Positions 62,585-64,000 of a stretch of 64,000 nt of DNA are shown here, one piece after another. Below the pieces are notes generated by a model. The model was not told the origin of the DNA, made no database searches, and saw only the letters and a list, made by a program, of their open reading frames with translations. The stretch comes from DASPHG01 sp963849605 (lineage in GTDB: Bacteria > Actinomycetota > Thermoleophilia > Solirubrobacterales > Thermoleophilaceae). Position 1 is the stretch's first letter. Each line of letters starts with the position of its first letter. Both the position numbers and the translations under genes were made by a program. The DNA lies in the NCBI GenBank assembly GCA_963849605.1, contig CAWKHX010000002.1, positions 558,001-622,000 of the forward strand, read 5' to 3'.

Positions 62585-64000
62585 GCGATCTTCTGTTCCG
62601 CCCTATAACCGAGCTCGCGGGGCTCGTCCGATCCGGCGAGGTCAGCTCGCGTGAGCTGGTGGAGGAGTCGCTCGCCCGCATCGACGAGGTCGACGGGGAG
62701 ATCAACGCCTTCACGTTCACCGACCCGGACGGCGCCCTGGCGGCAGCCGACAAGGTCGCGAGCGGCGACGAGCGGCCGTTCGCCGGCGTGCCGATCGCGA
62801 TCAAGGACCTGGGCGTGGCCGTCGCCGGCTGGCCGCTCACCAACTGCTCCGACCTCTACGCGGACTTCGCGCCCGACTACGACAGCTTCGTGGCGCGGCG
62901 TCTCCGCGAGGCCGGCTTCGTCTTCGTCGGCCGTACGGCCTCGCCCGAGTTCGGGATCGTGCCGGTGACCGAGTCGCGGCGATTCGGCCCCACCCGCAAC
63001 CCGTGGGACACCGGCCGCACGCCTGGCGGGTCGTCCGGCGGCTCGGGCGCGGCGGTCGCCTCCGGGATGGTCCCGGTCGCCCACGCCAGCGACGGCGGCG
63101 GCTCGATCCGGATCCCAGCGTCGTGCTGCGGCCTCGTCGGCCTCAAGGCGAGCCGCGGCCGGATCTCGCGCGGGCCCGAGTTCGGCGACTCCTTCCTGGC
63201 CACCGACGGCACGCTCTGCAGAACCGTCGCCGAGGCCGCCGTCACGCTCGACCTGCTCGCTGGCTACGAGCCCGGCGACGCCACCTGGGCGCCGCCGCCG
63301 AGCGCCCCGTTCGTGGAGGCGGTCGGGCGCGACCCGGGCAAGCTCCGGATCGGGTTCACGACGAGCCCTCCGATCGGAATGGACCCGGATCCCGAGAGCG
63401 TGCGCGGCGCCGAGGAGGCGGCGAAGCTGCTCGAGTCGCTCGGGCATCAGATCGTTTCGATCGAGTACGACTGGCCCGCCGACGAGTTCGTCGCCACGTT
63501 CGTCGACCTGTGGGCCGGAATGGTCTCCGTCGGGATCGCCTATGCCGGCGTCCTCGGCTACGAGATCACGGAGGAGAAGGTCGAGCCGCTCTCGTGGGAC
63601 CTGTTCCACAAGGGGCTCCAGCTGCCCAGCACCAAGTACCTCGGCTCGCTGACCCGGCTCCAGCAGATCTCGCGTGAGCTGGTGGGCTGGTGGTCGGACA
63701 TCGACGTGCTGCTCACCCCCGGGCTCGGACAGCGCCCGGTGCCGATCGGGACGATCAACCCCCAGAAGGAGGACGACCCGTTCACCTCCCTGATCCCGGA
63801 TTCGTCCGACTTCACGCCCTACACCGCGGTGTGGAACGTGACCGGCCAGCCGGCGATCTCGCTGCCGCTCCTCCAGGGCGACGACGGGCTGCCGACGTCG
63901 ATCCAGCTGGTTGGGCCGCCGGTCGGCGAGGAGCTCCTCCTGAGCCTCTCGGCGCAGATCGAGGCCGAAAGGCCCTGGGCGGATCGCCGCCCGGAGCTCG
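62581..64000 (+). CDS. Amidase signature-family hydrolase (3' end outside window)
   Basis: The first 473 residues of an amidase run open to the window edge. The catalytic triad is complete: K in A-I-K-D-L-G, S in G-G-S-S-G-G-S-G and the nucleophilic S in G-G-G-S-I-R-I-P. G-L-V-G-L-K-A-S and P-A-I-S-L-P are also conserved. The family hydrolyses amides of many types. GTG at 62581 overlaps the parA stop by four bases. Confidence 0.92.
   Translation, partial: MSDLLFRPITELAGLVRSGEVSSRELVEESLARIDEVDGEINAFTFTDPDGALAAADKVASGDERPFAGVPIAIKDLGVAVAGWPLTNCSDLYADFAPDYDSFVARRLREAGFVFVGRTASPEFGIVPVTESRRFGPTRNPWDTGRTPGGSSGGSGAAVASGMVPVAHASDGGGSIRIPASCCGLVGLKASRGRISRGPEFGDSFLATDGTLCRTVAEAAVTLDLLAGYEPGDATWAPPPSAPFVEAVGRDPGKLRIGFTTSPPIGMDPDPESVRGAEEAAKLLESLGHQIVSIEYDWPADEFVATFVDLWAGMVSVGIAYAGVLGYEITEEKVEPLSWDLFHKGLQLPSTKYLGSLTRLQQISRELVGWWSDIDVLLTPGLGQRPVPIGTINPQKEDDPFTSLIPDSSDFTPYTAVWNVTGQPAISLPLLQGDDGLPTSIQLVGPPVGEELLLSLSAQIEAERPWADRRPEL

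Overview
This 64 kb window comes from a chromosome with very high GC content and typical high-GC codon use. The gene set points to a deep-branching actinobacterium, most likely of the Thermoleophilia (Solirubrobacterales/Gaiellales-like); that placement is inference. Supporting traits are a MarP-type periplasmic protease, a WS/DGAT acyltransferase, carrier-protein cysteine synthesis (CysO/CysM with a JAMM peptidase), a PHO-box-like array of 11-bp direct repeats, AddAB-like helicase-nucleases and many GTG starts. No rRNA, tRNA, prophage, insertion sequence or CRISPR array was recognised.

Layout. 1-6.1 kb: transporter and lipid kinase, a small metallopeptidase, a VOC protein, two acyl-CoA dehydrogenases, a zinc-ribbon membrane protein and a JAMM peptidase. 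6.2-18.4 kb: two tandem giant secreted-protein genes (A, 6161-11775; B, 11909-18365) on the minus strand. They share N-terminal and C-terminal modules but differ in the middle: a parallel beta-helix plus six SdrD-like repeats in A, thirteen cysteine-bearing prealbumin-like repeats in B. Both are broken by many one- or two-base frameshifts, and both have the same conserved block of about 75 bp upstream. 18.5-21.2 kb: a PHO-box-like array, a small coiled-coil protein and a divergent NarL-type two-component pair. 21.2-23.9 kb: an operon for moeZ-like, cysO, cysM and tatA. 24-30 kb: a Sco1-like protein (frameshifted), a ferric-iron ABC transporter headed by a perfect palindrome, and a SpoIIM-family protein.

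30-38.5 kb: a secreted protein with a clear terminator, a CADD-like enzyme divergent from a thioredoxin-fold protein that has lost both active cysteines, IspH, an M28 lipoprotein, WS/DGAT, SufT-like, FxsA and HAD genes. 38.56-38.72 kb: a strong candidate for an undescribed structured RNA, with promoter, 10-bp closing stem, inner hairpins, possible pseudoknot and Rho-independent terminator. 38.8-49.4 kb: a tightly packed minus-strand group with AddB-like, AddA-like, XseA and XseB proteins overlapping by four bases each. 49.4-64 kb: metallophosphoesterase, topoisomerase III, secreted proteins, a degenerate lysyl oxidase, MarP, a penicillin-binding protein, lipoproteins, and an FHA-ParA-amidase group.

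Ten neighbouring gene pairs overlap by ATGA or GTGA, so translational coupling is common. Single-base frameshifts with no accompanying nonsense changes recur in otherwise ordinary genes. This suggests that at least some are sequencing or consensus errors, a caveat for the reading of genes A and B.
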